The notes under the pieces are model-generated. The model was not told the DNA's origin. It worked only from the letters and a program-made list of their open reading frames with translations, and did not search any database. Of a DNA stretch of 64,000 bases, positions 43,085-52,362 are shown piece after piece; positions within the stretch are counted from its first letter, which is position 1; each line of letters opens with the position of its first letter. The DNA is from Butyricimonas faecalis (GTDB lineage Bacteria > Bacteroidota > Bacteroidia > Bacteroidales > Marinifilaceae), in assembly GCF_003991565.1 (NCBI RefSeq), contig NZ_CP032819.1, forward strand, positions 620,001-684,000. The letters run 5' to 3'. Position numbers and translations under genes: made by a program.

Positions 43085-44038
43085 ATGCAACCAGTTATCT
43101 ATCCTGTAAATAAAGCGAAATTATTAGCAGAACTAACAGAAGAAAGATTCATTCGTAAAACCAACAAGGGAGGAAACGAAATTTACTCGTTTAACGCTTT
43201 CAACAGTCCTAACTTGATGAAAGAAGTAGGCAGGTTACGGGAATTAACTTTCAGAACAGCCGGAGGGGGTACAGGAAAAGAGGTTGATATTGACCCGTTT
43301 GACGTTGACGAACAGGTTCCCTACCAGCAATTAATCGTGTGGGACCCGAAAGAACAAGAAATTCTAGGCGGCTACCGGTATATTCTATGCGATAACCTTC
43401 CTTTAAATCAAGAAGGAGAACCCAACCTGGCCACCACCGAACTTTTCCGTTTCTCCGAGACATTCAAAAAGCAATATCTCCCTAAAATGATCGAACTGGG
43501 ACGTTCTTTCGTACAACCTTTGTACCAGTCTACAAAAATGGGACGCAAGTCCCTGTTCGCCTTAGATAACTTGTGGGACGGACTGGGAGCCCTTACCGTG
43601 GAAAATCCGAACATGGAATATTTCTTCGGGAAAGTAACCATGTACACCAGCTTCAACATCGAAGCGCGCGACATGATTTTATTCTTTATGCGAAAGTACT
43701 TTAAGGATACAGAAAAACTTGTCGAACCGATTACTCCGCTGGAAATTCATATCGATGACAATAAACTCGGAAAAATACTTTGCGGGAATAACTATGACGA
43801 AGATTACCGTATTCTTTCCCGCTATGTCAGGGAACATGGAGAAAACATCCCCCCCCTGGTAAATGCCTACATGAGCCTGTCGCCTTCCATGAAAACCTTT
43901 GGGACGGCCATAAATTCAGGCTTTGGCGGTGTGGAAGAAACAGCTATTCTGATCAAGATTGCAGATGTGTACGAAACCAAAAAAGCCCGTCACATCTCGA
44001 CATACATTCCTCGAATACTGCGGTTAAGAAAATTTTAA
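43085..44038 (+). CDS. glsB: GNAT-like amino-acid N-acyltransferase, probable GlsB/OlsB
   Basis: A 317-residue acyltransferase of the OlsB/GlsB type that forms the amide bond of the glycine lipid precursor using acyl-ACP. The GNAT-like core includes VGRLRELTFRTAGGGTGKEVDID and WDPKEQEILGGYRYILC (key residues R, E, F, R, D; W, D, G, Y, R). ELGRSFVQPLYQ and the hydrophobic helix WDGLGALT follow. It is paired with the PlsC-like gene. The stop codon directly abuts that of the converging LysE gene. Confidence 0.82.
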   Translation: MQPVIYPVNKAKLLAELTEERFIRKTNKGGNEIYSFNAFNSPNLMKEVGRLRELTFRTAGGGTGKEVDIDPFDVDEQVPYQQLIVWDPKEQEILGGYRYILCDNLPLNQEGEPNLATTELFRFSETFKKQYLPKMIELGRSFVQPLYQSTKMGRKSLFALDNLWDGLGALTVENPNMEYFFGKVTMYTSFNIEARDMILFFMRKYFKDTEKLVEPITPLEIHIDDNKLGKILCGNNYDEDYRILSRYVREHGENIPPLVNAYMSLSPSMKTFGTAINSGFGGVEETAILIKIADVYETKKARHISTYIPRILRLRKF

Positions 44039-44653
44039 TCAGACGACCACAAAGATTAAACTGATTCCGATGACAAAATAAACCAACGACTCGATGATAT
44101 GCATAATCAACGAGAAATGAACATTTTGCATCAACCGACGAGACAAACGATCTGCCAGCAAAGCTATCAAAGAGAAGATAACAATAGCTTGCGCCATAAA
44201 AAGCAACCCCAGCACCAGTAACTCTCCTGCCGGATTCTCCGCGGCAGGACTTACAAACTGGGGGAAAAACGCGATAAAAAACAACAATACTTTCGGATTC
44301 AGAATATTCATCAGAATCCCCTTGCGGTACAGCTTATACTCCACCCCGGCAACCGTTGGTAAAGCCAGTGAATTTTCCTTCCGGTGGATAAATGATTTCA
44401 CACCCAAATAGATCAAGTAAGCCGCCCCCATGTACTTCAGCACGCTAAATGCCACCGGAGAATTATACAGGATCCAAGAAAGCCCCAGGCTTACAGCCGC
44501 GGTATGGGCGATTAACCCCGTACACAGACCGCAAGCGAAAATAATCCCCGCCTTCTTTCCCCGGGTAATACTTTGCGTGATCACGAATAAAATATCCGGC
44601 CCCGGCATCAGGGTCAATAATATGGCTGCACTTAGAAAACCCAGTATATTCAC
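44039..44653 (-). CDS. LysE/RhtB family amino-acid exporter
   Basis: A 204-residue inner-membrane protein with five to six helices. The N-terminus has the family motif LTLMPGPDILFVITQSITRGKKAG, with the conserved proline-glycine-proline (PGP) and the loop R-GKKAG. Substrate could be lysine, homoserine, threonine or others. It converges with glsB with no intergenic base. The downstream hairpin position is therefore inside glsB, so no terminator is evident for this gene. Confidence 0.88.
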   Translation of the reverse strand: MNILGFLSAAILLTLMPGPDILFVITQSITRGKKAGIIFACGLCTGLIAHTAAVSLGLSWILYNSPVAFSVLKYMGAAYLIYLGVKSFIHRKENSLALPTVAGVEYKLYRKGILMNILNPKVLLFFIAFFPQFVSPAAENPAGELLVLGLLFMAQAIVIFSLIALLADRLSRRLMQNVHFSLIMHIIESLVYFVIGISLIFVVV

Positions 44654-44684
44654 TTGAAAAAGCTAAAAGTTAAAAACTAGTTTA

Positions 44685-44744
44685 GACTAAAAGATAAAAG
44701 CTAATAGTCCTAATCATTGAACTCTTAGCTTTTATCTTTTAGTC
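44685..44744. terminator. Hairpin of the ACTAAAAGATAAAAG family before the LysE gene
   Basis: Arms 44685-44704 and 44725-44744 form a perfect 20-bp A/T-rich stem (core actaaaagataaaagct) with a 20-nt loop. It is located after the PhoH stop (minus strand) and upstream of the LysE gene. It can end the phoH transcript. Confidence 0.7.
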
Positions 44745-44751
44745 CTTATTT

Positions 44752-46092
44752 CTACAACAAGTTACTTGCCACCTCTGCCAAATAACTTCTCTCCCCTTTT
44801 TCCAAATGCACGTGGGCAAAAATATCCTGTCCCTGCATTCGATCAAACAAGTGTGACAAACCATTCGACTGTCTGTCCAAGTAAGGAGAGTCAATCTGGT
44901 CAATATCCCCCGTGAACACCATCTTCACGCCCTCTCCCGCACGGGTGATAATCGTCTTAACCTCATGCGGCGTAAGATTCTGCGCTTCATCCACGATGAA
45001 AAAGACGTTTGACAAACTCCGTCCCCTGATATAAGCCAGCGCGGAAATCACCAGACGTTCGTCTTTCAACATATCCTCGATCAGCCGGTTCTCCGAGCTA
45101 TGCATATTATAACGATGCTTAATCACGGCCAGATTATCAAACAAGGGCTGCATATACGGACTAACCTTCTCGTTCACATCCCCCGGCAAATACCCCAAAT
45201 CCTTATTTGACAAAGCCACGATCGGACGTGCCAGGTAAATCTGTTCGAACGCCTTATTCTGTTGCAATGCCGCGGCCAAAGCCAGCAACGTCTTTCCCGT
45301 TCCGGCCTTACCGCTTAAGGCAACCAACGATATATTCGGGTTCATCAACGCGTCCAATGCAAACGCCTGCTCCGAATTCTTCGGGTAAATACCGAAAGTA
45401 TTTAACTTCTCTACCTTCCGTACTACTTTCCGAACCGGATCGTAACAAGCCAACACCGAATTACTACCATTCTTTAATATATAATAATTGTTGCCTTTTA
45501 TCTCTTCTTTCGGGAAGAACGTTTCCACGGGAACTCCCGCTTCACCGCTCTCGTAAAGCTTGGCGATCAGCTCTTGAGAAAAATCCTCTTTTGTCTCTAT
45601 ACACTTGTTCAGCGACACCTCCAGATCTTTCACCTGATCGGTCTTGTAATCCTCGGCCAAAATACCCAGAGACCTCGCCTTCATCCTCAAGTTCATATCT
45701 TTCGACACCAGAATGACCTTTTCCCCTTTTCTCTTCTCTGTTACATATTCGGCAATGGCCAATATCCGATGATCGGGTATATCTTCGCTAAAAGAGTCAT
45801 TCATCTTGGGGGAGAACGGGACACCCGTCTGGATAAACAAACGCCCCCGTCCCTTACCTAGCGGGGCTCCTTTTTCAAAAAAATCCGATCCGGAAATCTG
45901 ATCCAATTCCCTGACAAACTCACGGGCATGATAATTAATCTGGTCATTCCCGCGTTTAAACTTATCTAATTCCTCCAATACCGTGATTGGAATAACAATA
46001 TCATTATCCTCGAAATTATAGATGGATCTGTAATCGTGTAAAATCACATTCGTATCTAATACAAATGTTTTCTTATTCTTCGTTTTAGCCAT
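44752..46092 (-). CDS. PIN-PhoH family ATPase
   Basis: A 446-residue cytoplasmic protein with an N-terminal PIN-like nuclease domain (FVLDTNVILHD, later VILVSKDMNLRMKA) and a C-terminal PhoH P-loop domain. Walker A is SGKAGTGKT, Walker B is FFIVDEAQN, and GDIDQID follows. PIN-PhoH proteins (YlaK-like) are thought to be RNA helicase/nucleases. Length is normal for the fused form. It is followed by the LysE gene and preceded by lepB on the same strand. Confidence 0.92.
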   Translation of the reverse strand: MAKTKNKKTFVLDTNVILHDYRSIYNFEDNDIVIPITVLEELDKFKRGNDQINYHAREFVRELDQISGSDFFEKGAPLGKGRGRLFIQTGVPFSPKMNDSFSEDIPDHRILAIAEYVTEKRKGEKVILVSKDMNLRMKARSLGILAEDYKTDQVKDLEVSLNKCIETKEDFSQELIAKLYESGEAGVPVETFFPKEEIKGNNYYILKNGSNSVLACYDPVRKVVRKVEKLNTFGIYPKNSEQAFALDALMNPNISLVALSGKAGTGKTLLALAAALQQNKAFEQIYLARPIVALSNKDLGYLPGDVNEKVSPYMQPLFDNLAVIKHRYNMHSSENRLIEDMLKDERLVISALAYIRGRSLSNVFFIVDEAQNLTPHEVKTIITRAGEGVKMVFTGDIDQIDSPYLDRQSNGLSHLFDRMQGQDIFAHVHLEKGERSYLAEVASNLL

Positions 46093-46137
46093 AATGTAAT
46101 TTTTAAAAACAATGACAAGTTACAAAATATAATAACA

Positions 46138-46163
46138 AAAAAAGCGGCTCACGCCGCTTTTTT
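46138..46163 (-). terminator. Terminator after lepB
   Basis: gcggc (46144-46148) pairs with gccgc (46153-46157), flanked by A and T runs that extend the stem and supply a U tract. It immediately abuts the lepB stop codon. Confidence 0.85.
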
Positions 46164-46164
46164 T

Positions 46165-47544
46165 TTAATGTATAAACCGGAACAACCTGTTCCAACGTAT
46201 CTTACCCAAGAAAGATTTATCCTTATCCAAAGAAAGCCAGATAAAATAAGCCTTCCCGACAATATGATCCTCCGGAACGAAGCCCCAGTAACGGGAGTCG
46301 GCCGAATTATGACGGTTGTCCCCCATCATCCAGAAGTAATCCATCTTGAAAGTATACTTATCTGCCGGGGAGCCGTTAATATATATTACAGAATCCTTTA
46401 CCTCCAGCTTATTCTCCTCGTATGCCCCGATAATACGGTCATAAAGCGGTAAATTCTCCAACGTCAGATCGATCGTTTCCCCTTTCTTCGGGATCGGTAG
46501 CGGTCCGAAATCATCACGGGTCCACGGGTAATTCGGGCTATACGGGAATATCAGTCTGTCCTCCTCTTCACGAGTCACCGACAGGACATTCGACATCTTC
46601 TTGATCTTCTCCACCATCTCAACCGTCAAAGGCAACACGTAACAATTATTTCCCCTATAACCGCTATTAATATCCTCCATGGAAACACCCATCTCCTGCA
46701 ACTTCACCCTATTAAACGGTGCATTCACGATAATATCATAATTATATTGCATCTTATCATTGTCCTCCAACTTCTTCCCGTTCACGTAAAGCACGGCATC
46801 TTTCATTTCCAGGACATCACCCGGCATCCCGACGCATCGCTTGATATAATTCTCCCGTTTATCCACCGGACGAGCGATAATCTCATTCTCCCGCCAGATT
46901 TTTTTACGAGCGATAGACCAAGCTTCCTCCGGGGTTACACTCAATCCCTGCTCCCATGCTGCATCCTGAACATCAGGCAGCTTTCCTCTGATTTGCGAAT
47001 AGTAATCCGGGTTCTCCCTTCCAACGACAACCGTATCCCCCGCCGGGAAATTAAACACGACAATATCCTCTCGTTTGACCTCTCCCAACCCGGCAATCCG
47101 TTTGTAGGGCCATTGTATCAAGTCCGAATAAGCCTTCGTTGACTGGGTGAAAGGCAAGGTATGATGAGTGAACGGTACTGACAACGGGGTATTAGGCAAT
47201 TTCGGCCCGTAAGCCACCTTGCTCACGAAAAGATAATCCCCGACCAACATGGACTTTTCCATAGAGGAAGTCGGGATCGTGTACGCCTCGAAGAAAAACA
47301 TCCGGATCAATGTAGCCGCGATAATTGCAAAAATCAAAGCATCAATCCATTCCACCGCCTTGCTCTGTTTTTCCACTCCTTTTTTCTTCCAGAAAGCCCA
47401 GTGTACCTTCTTCGTGATATAAATATCAAACAGGACAGGCACGCCTAACAACAGCCACCAACTCCCGATCCATAACGTCCAAAGCAGGTACACGAAAAGC
47501 ATACACCCGAATTTAAACCATCTATTTGTCAATATCCTACTCAT
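46165..47544 (-). CDS. lepB: Signal peptidase I
   Basis: Membrane-bound Ser/Lys peptidase cleaving Sec signal peptides. Two N-terminal helices (about 11-40 and 66-84) precede the catalytic Ser94 in PTSSMEKSM. The general-base Lys235 is in NYIKRCVGMPGD, with MGDNRHNSADSRYWGFVPE as the conserved C-terminal box. At 459 residues it is longer than E. coli LepB, as is usual in Bacteroidota, because of an insertion in the catalytic domain. dapB lies upstream on the same strand. Confidence 0.95.
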   Translation of the reverse strand: MSRILTNRWFKFGCMLFVYLLWTLWIGSWWLLLGVPVLFDIYITKKVHWAFWKKKGVEKQSKAVEWIDALIFAIIAATLIRMFFFEAYTIPTSSMEKSMLVGDYLFVSKVAYGPKLPNTPLSVPFTHHTLPFTQSTKAYSDLIQWPYKRIAGLGEVKREDIVVFNFPAGDTVVVGRENPDYYSQIRGKLPDVQDAAWEQGLSVTPEEAWSIARKKIWRENEIIARPVDKRENYIKRCVGMPGDVLEMKDAVLYVNGKKLEDNDKMQYNYDIIVNAPFNRVKLQEMGVSMEDINSGYRGNNCYVLPLTVEMVEKIKKMSNVLSVTREEEDRLIFPYSPNYPWTRDDFGPLPIPKKGETIDLTLENLPLYDRIIGAYEENKLEVKDSVIYINGSPADKYTFKMDYFWMMGDNRHNSADSRYWGFVPEDHIVGKAYFIWLSLDKDKSFLGKIRWNRLFRFIH

Positions 47545-47552
47545 ATTATTTC

Positions 47553-47640
47553 TTGATTTATGATTTTAGATTTTAGATTCCAACCGAACAAGACCAACAC
47601 TTCTTTCATTCTAAATTCTAAATTTTAAATTTTAAATTTC
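47553..47640. repeat. GATTT-type inverted repeat between dapB and lepB
   Basis: The left arm 47553-47580 is made of repeated GATTTTA units. The right arm 47610-47640 is made of TAAATT/TAAATTT units, giving an imperfect long stem. It belongs to the same family as 48-102, 49184-49281 and the nqr spacers. Confidence 0.5.
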
Positions 47641-47663
47641 AAACTAAATTCAACTTTTATCTT

Positions 47664-48395
47664 TTAGTTTTCATCTTTTATCTTAATCAGGTCCTCCATT
47701 CCAAACATCCCCTTTTTCCCCATCAAAAACTCCGCTGCCATCACAGCCCCTTGGGCAAAACCATCCCGGGAATAAGCGGAATGATATATCTGAATTTCAT
47801 CCACGCCCGATTTATACGTTACCGAGTGAATCCCCGGAACCTCACCCTCTCTTTTAGCTTTCACGGGCAACTCTCCCGCTTCCACCTTCCCCTCGTCCAA
47901 CACCCAAGACGTGTATTCCGGATGCTCTTTCAAAATATCTTTTGCCAAAGTAAGCGCTGTCCCACTGGGGGCATCCAGCTTATGAATATGATGGGTTTCC
48001 TCGACAGAAACTTTATAATCGGCAAATCGAGCCATCGTCCGTGCCAGCCACCGATTCAGATGAAAAAATATATTCACCCCGATACTATAATTGGACGCGT
48101 AAAAGAAGCCTCCCCCCAGTTGCTCGCGCGACATCATCACCTCGTCCCATCTTTCCAACCATCCCGTCGTGCCGGACACCACCGGAACATGATTACGGAA
48201 ACACCAATTATAATTATCGACTGCCACGACCGGGGTTGTGAATTCAATCGCGACATCCGCTTGTTTCAACTGATCATCCGTACACGTTGCCCGGTTATTC
48301 TCATCCACGATCAACACGACTTCATGCCCTCGCGCCCGAGCCAAACGCTCTATCGCTTTTCCCATTTTCCCGTATCCAAGTAATGCAATCTTCAT
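47664..48395 (-). CDS. dapB: 4-hydroxy-tetrahydrodipicolinate reductase
   Basis: A 243-residue NAD(P)H reductase in the diaminopimelate/lysine pathway. It has the Rossmann start MKIALLGYGKMGKAIER, the central EFTTP and VSGTTGW blocks, and the catalytic EETHHIHKLDAPSGTA loop. Length is normal. The lysine pathway product feeds peptidoglycan, but no other dap genes are adjacent. lepB begins about 120 nt downstream on the same strand. Confidence 0.94.
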   Translation of the reverse strand: MKIALLGYGKMGKAIERLARARGHEVVLIVDENNRATCTDDQLKQADVAIEFTTPVVAVDNYNWCFRNHVPVVSGTTGWLERWDEVMMSREQLGGGFFYASNYSIGVNIFFHLNRWLARTMARFADYKVSVEETHHIHKLDAPSGTALTLAKDILKEHPEYTSWVLDEGKVEAGELPVKAKREGEVPGIHSVTYKSGVDEIQIYHSAYSRDGFAQGAVMAAEFLMGKKGMFGMEDLIKIKDEN

Positions 48396-48451
48396 TCTAT
48401 TAATTAAAAAAAATAATGTATCACTATTTTACAAAGATAATATTTAAAAAT

Positions 48452-48481
48452 AAAAAAGGCCACCCGAGGGCAGCCTTTTCT
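48452..48481 (-). terminator. Terminator after rplT
   Basis: aaaaaggc (48453-48460) pairs with gcctttt (48473-48479); the A run becomes a U tract on the minus strand. It ends the thrS-infC-rpmI-rplT transcript. Confidence 0.8.
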
Positions 48482-48496
48482 GATATTTTATAATTA

Positions 48497-48850
48497 CTAA
48501 GCTAACTCTTTCACTTTCGCAACGATCGCTTTGAAAGCTTCCGGTTGATTCATGGCCAAATCAGCCAGAACTTTACGGTTCATGTTTACCTCAGCTTTAT
48601 GAACTAAGCCCATAAACTTAGAGTAAGACAAACCTTCCATTCTAACCGCAGCGTTAATTCTCTGAATCCACAACGCTCTAAATTCTGATTTTTTCTTCTT
48701 TCTGTCACGGTACGCGTACGTTAAGCCTTTTTCATACGTGTTTTTGGCAACCGTCCAGACATTTTTTCTTGCACCAAAGTTACCTCTGGTTTGACTTAAC
48801 ACCTTTTTTCTACGTGCTCTTGAAGCAACGGCATTTTTAGCTCTTGGCAT
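48497..48850 (-). CDS. rplT: Large-subunit ribosomal protein bL20
   Basis: A 117-residue basic protein with the typical [24 protein letters not shown] N-terminus and the RNAL-IQRINAA-type helices. Preceded by an 86-nt gap after rpmI that could hold an L20-binding leader. Confidence 0.97.
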   Translation of the reverse strand: MPRAKNAVASRARRKKVLSQTRGNFGARKNVWTVAKNTYEKGLTYAYRDRKKKKSEFRALWIQRINAAVRMEGLSYSKFMGLVHKAEVNMNRKVLADLAMNQPEAFKAIVAKVKELA

Positions 48851-48936
48851 AATCTTTTGTTTTTTGAATGTTAGCGCCCCTCAAGGAACTTAACTGGCAT
48901 AACATCCCGGTTAATTACTGTTTTTTTTTAAATTTC

Positions 48937-49131
48937 TTAGATACAAAGCATTTTTCTCACAGTTGCATCGTTAGCAATGTCAACGATAGACGTATGAGTC
49001 AAATTTCTTTTTCTCTTGGTTGCTTTCTTGGTCAGAATATGACTTTTAAAAGCATGTTTTCTCTTAATCTTCCCGGTAGCAGTCAAAGAAAATCTTTTCT
49101 TTGCACTACTTACACTCTTCATCTTTGGCAT
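48937..49131 (-). CDS. rpmI: Large-subunit ribosomal protein bL35
   Basis: A 64-residue protein beginning [20 protein letters not shown] with the [14 protein letters not shown] block. It sits between infC and rplT as usual. Confidence 0.96.
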   Translation of the reverse strand: MPKMKSVSSAKKRFSLTATGKIKRKHAFKSHILTKKATKRKRNLTHTSIVDIANDATVRKMLCI

Positions 49132-49183
49132 TTGTTCTAATTTTAATTTGTTTCAGAATATATGTAATTATAAAATACCTTAT

Positions 49184-49281
49184 TAATTTTAGATTTAATG
49201 ATTTTAGATTTCAGATTGAAACATTCCATGATTTTGAATACAGAAACCGATTCATTCCAAATTCCAAATTTTAAATGCTAA
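49184..49281. repeat. GATTT-type inverted repeat inside the infC-rpmI spacer
   Basis: The left arm (49184-49219) holds ATTTTAGATTT units. The right arm (49251-49281) holds AATTCCAAATTTTAAAT units. The element lies inside the infC-rpmI-rplT operon. Confidence 0.5.
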
Positions 49282-49288
49282 ACTTTCA

Positions 49289-49822
49289 CTATTTTTTCGG
49301 GGCGATAACCACGATCATCTTCTTCCCTTCAAGCATGGGCGCGGATTCCAACTTCCCGTAATCTTCCAACGCGTTGACAAAGCGTTCCAACAAGTCAGCC
49401 CCTTGATCTTTAAACAGAATCGAACGACCCTTGAAGAACACGTAAGCTCTCACCTTCGCACCTTCTTGCAGGAACCCGATCGCGTGTTTCAACTTGAAAT
49501 TGAAATCATGATCATCTGTCTGAGGCCCGAAACGGATCTCCTTTACAACGACTTTCACGCTCTTGGCTTTAATCTCTTTCTGCTTTTTCTTCAACTGATA
49601 CAGGAACTTGCTGTAATCAATGATCCTGCATACAGGTGGATCGGCATTGGGGGATATCTCTACCAGATCAGCTCCGGCAGCTTCAGCCATGGCTAAAGCT
49701 TCTTTTAAAGAATAAACACCCGCTTCTACATTTTCACCAACAACTCTCACAGAAGCAGCCCGAATTTGCTCGTTCACTCTGTGCTGTGGCTTGTCATTTT
49801 GACCTCTGCCCCTAATTTCCAT
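49289..49822 (-). CDS. infC: Translation initiation factor IF-3
   Basis: A 177-residue factor preventing premature subunit joining. It has the [18 protein letters not shown]-terminal domain, the linker with [13 protein letters not shown], and the C-terminal [22 protein letters not shown] block. It starts at an ordinary ATG rather than the AUU/AUA start seen in some species. It follows thrS by 32 nt. Confidence 0.96.
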   Translation of the reverse strand: MEIRGRGQNDKPQHRVNEQIRAASVRVVGENVEAGVYSLKEALAMAEAAGADLVEISPNADPPVCRIIDYSKFLYQLKKKQKEIKAKSVKVVVKEIRFGPQTDDHDFNFKLKHAIGFLQEGAKVRAYVFFKGRSILFKDQGADLLERFVNALEDYGKLESAPMLEGKKMIVVIAPKK

Positions 49823-49854
49823 TGTTCTTGCTATAATTAATCCTCCTTTTATTA

Positions 49855-51807
49855 TTATTCATTGTAGATAGAGTTCAACTGAGCCTCTACCTCTTTATTT
49901 ATCATTTCAGCAAACTCTTCCGTTGTCATCGATCCTTTATCTCCCTCCCCTTGACGACGAACAGAAACTTTATTCTCGTTCATTTCCTGCTCACCGACAA
50001 TCAACATGTAAGGAATCTTTTTCAACTCGTTATCACGTATCTTACGACCAATCTTTTCGTTACGATCGTCTAAAACGGTGCGAATGTCGGAATTATTTAA
50101 GAAATTTACAACTTTTTGAGCATAATCGTTGTATTTTTCACTGATCGGGAGCACCACGACCTGATCCGGCGTCAACCACAACGGGAATTTTCCACCCGTA
50201 TGCTCGATCAGCACGGCCACGAAACGCTCCATACTTCCGAACGGCGCCCGGTGAATCATAACCGGACGATGCTTCTGGTTATCGGCACCCGTGAATTCCA
50301 AGTCGAAACGTTCCGGCAAATTGTAATCCACTTGAATCGTTCCCAACTGCCATTTCCGACCGATAGCATCCTTCACCATGAAATCCAGCTTCGGTCCATA
50401 GAAAGCAGCCTCACCCAACTCTACCGTCGTTTTCAATCCTTTCTCGGCAGCAGCCTCGATAATAGCACTCTCGGCCTTCTCCCAGTTTTCGTCGGTTCCG
50501 ATGTATTTTTCCTTGTTATTCGGGTCTCTCAAAGAAACCTGCGCGGTGAAATTATCGAAACTCAACGCTTTGAATATCGTGAAAATAATATCGATCACTT
50601 TCTTGAACTCCTCTTTCAACTGATCGGGCGTACAGAACAAATGGGCATCATCCTGCGTGAACCCGCGCACCCTTGTCAACCCGTGCAATTCCCCGCTCTG
50701 CTCGTAACGATACACCGTACCGAACTCGGCAAAACGCACCGGAAGATCCTTGTACGACCGCGGTTTGAACTTGTACATCTCGCAATGGTGCGGGCAGTTC
50801 ATCGGTTTCAACATGAACTCCTCGCCTTCCTGCGGGGTCGTGATTACCTGGAAACTATCTTTACCGTACTTCTGGAAATGTCCTGAAGTCTTGTACAAAT
50901 TCACGTTACCGATATGCGGCGTGATCACCTGCTGGTAACCGTATTTCTTTTGCACTTTACGCAAGAAAGCCTCCAGACGATCTCTCAACATGGCACCCTT
51001 CGGCAACCACATCGGGAGTCCCGAACCAACCGCTTGCGAGAACATGAACAACTCCATCTCCTTACCGATCTTGCGATGATCGCGTTGTTTGGCCTCCTCC
51101 ATCATCACCAACCACTCGTCCAACATTTTCTGTTTCGGGAAAGTAATTCCGTATATACGGGTTAACATCTTGTTGTGTTCATTCCCCCTCCAGTAAGCCC
51201 CCGCAACAGAAGTCAACTTGATAGCCTTGATATAGGATGTATTAGGCAAATGCGGTCCGCGGCACAAATCCGTGAAATCACCTTGACGGTAATACGTGAT
51301 TGTCCCGTCTTCCAAATCGTTGATTAACTCTACCTTATATGTCTCGTTGAGCGATGAAAAATGATTCAACGCCTCTTGCTTACTAACGTCTATCCTGCAA
51401 TATTCCTCGTTCTTTCTTGCCAATTCCAACATCTTCTTCTCGATCTCCGCCAAATCTTTCTCTTGGATAGCAACACCTTCTCCCGGGTCCACGTCATAGT
51501 AGAAACCATTTTCAATAGCCGGACCGATACCGAACTTGATATTCGGGTAAATAGCCTGCAAAGCTTCTGCCATAAGGTGTGCAGATGAGTGCCAGAAAGC
51601 ATGGCGTCCCTCTTCATCGTCCCATGTATATAGCTTAATCTCGGAGTCTGTTGTTATACCGCGCGTCAAATCCCACGTGACGCCATTTACGGATATAGAC
51701 AACACTTCCTTAGCCAGCTTATGGCTAATCGACTTAGCTATGTCCATGCCGGTAACCCCGGACTCGAACTCTTTTACATTCCCATCGGGAAATTTAATCT
51801 TTACCAT
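49855..51807 (-). CDS. thrS: Threonyl-tRNA synthetase
   Basis: A 650-residue class II synthetase with an N-terminal TGS domain, the editing domain with [11 protein letters not shown], the catalytic core with [10 protein letters not shown] and [15 protein letters not shown], and a C-terminal anticodon-binding domain. It is the first gene of the thrS-infC-rpmI-rplT cluster and has a perfect promoter upstream. Confidence 0.97.
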   Translation of the reverse strand: MVKIKFPDGNVKEFESGVTGMDIAKSISHKLAKEVLSISVNGVTWDLTRGITTDSEIKLYTWDDEEGRHAFWHSSAHLMAEALQAIYPNIKFGIGPAIENGFYYDVDPGEGVAIQEKDLAEIEKKMLELARKNEEYCRIDVSKQEALNHFSSLNETYKVELINDLEDGTITYYRQGDFTDLCRGPHLPNTSYIKAIKLTSVAGAYWRGNEHNKMLTRIYGITFPKQKMLDEWLVMMEEAKQRDHRKIGKEMELFMFSQAVGSGLPMWLPKGAMLRDRLEAFLRKVQKKYGYQQVITPHIGNVNLYKTSGHFQKYGKDSFQVITTPQEGEEFMLKPMNCPHHCEMYKFKPRSYKDLPVRFAEFGTVYRYEQSGELHGLTRVRGFTQDDAHLFCTPDQLKEEFKKVIDIIFTIFKALSFDNFTAQVSLRDPNNKEKYIGTDENWEKAESAIIEAAAEKGLKTTVELGEAAFYGPKLDFMVKDAIGRKWQLGTIQVDYNLPERFDLEFTGADNQKHRPVMIHRAPFGSMERFVAVLIEHTGGKFPLWLTPDQVVVLPISEKYNDYAQKVVNFLNNSDIRTVLDDRNEKIGRKIRDNELKKIPYMLIVGEQEMNENKVSVRRQGEGDKGSMTTEEFAEMINKEVEAQLNSIYNE

Positions 51808-51849
51808 TCTGCTTTCTTTTAGTTATTACTCTTTGTAATTTACGAACTG

Positions 51850-51880
51850 CAAAACTATAAAAAAACATCGGGATATCAAA
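51850..51880 (-). promoter_or_regulatory. Promoter of thrS-infC-rpmI-rplT
   Basis: On the minus strand a TTTG -33 box (plus 51877-51880), a 19-nt spacer and TAGTTTTG (plus 51850-51857) match the Bacteroidota consensus exactly. Leader length is about 36-40 nt. Confidence 0.75.
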
Positions 51881-52020
51881 GAAAAAGCCCGGCTTAAACA
51901 TGCCCTTTGCCTTGAAAAAGAATCCGACACCATGTATGCCCCGAAACACCCCCATTTCATCTTTAACAAATACAAATAAATGCTATCTTATATCTATTTC
52001 ATTGCCTTCATATTGCCACC

Positions 52021-52063
52021 CGCTCCCATTCCGCTCCCATTCTCCTCCCATTCCGCTCCTATT
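52021..52063. repeat. 11-bp tandem repeat, about four copies
   Basis: Units of cgctcccattc (with variants tcctcccattc and cgctcctattc) repeat four times head to tail. The stretch is a pyrimidine-rich, GC-richer island within AT-rich intergenic DNA. Confidence 0.65.
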
Positions 52064-52198
52064 CCTATTGAAAAAATATTAAAATATAATATATTCTATA
52101 TACAAGCTGATTCATCTATGATACCAAGCAAATACATGGAATATAGGAATTTGATTTATAACATCCTATACAACAGGGATCATCTTCGTCTAAAACAA

Positions 52199-52262
52199 GG
52201 CGACACGTAGAGGTTAGCACGGGAGGGTAAAACCACCTGGTAATCAACCCCCTCCTTGCTAG
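52199..52262 (-). repeat. Degenerate intergenic element sharing TGATTACCAGGYGG
   Basis: Read on the minus strand, GGAGGGGGTTGATTACCAGG and the following GG...TAAC segment resemble the 3735-3780 element read on the plus strand (GGGGGAGAGCTGATTACCAGG). The copies differ in several positions and are probably decayed. Confidence 0.45.
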
Positions 52263-52362
52263 TAAAGATAAAAAAGTAAACGTAAAAAAGCACCGGTTCG
52301 TGCAACTGGAATCTAAAATCTGGAATCTAAAATCTAAAATTTAACATCTGAAATTAATAAAG

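Larger units (their letters stand above)
51881..52362. other. Intergenic region with repeats, no gene (thrS-rex)
   Basis: No convincing reading frame is present. It holds an 11-bp tandem repeat (52021-52063), a REP-like element (52199-52262) and a run of AATCTAAAAT units (about 52311-52345). No tRNA-like fold is seen. Confidence 0.5.

Noticed and set aside
50116..50886. 256-codon plus-strand frame antisense to thrS
   Set aside because: It lies wholly within a conserved synthetase gene and its translation has no family features.
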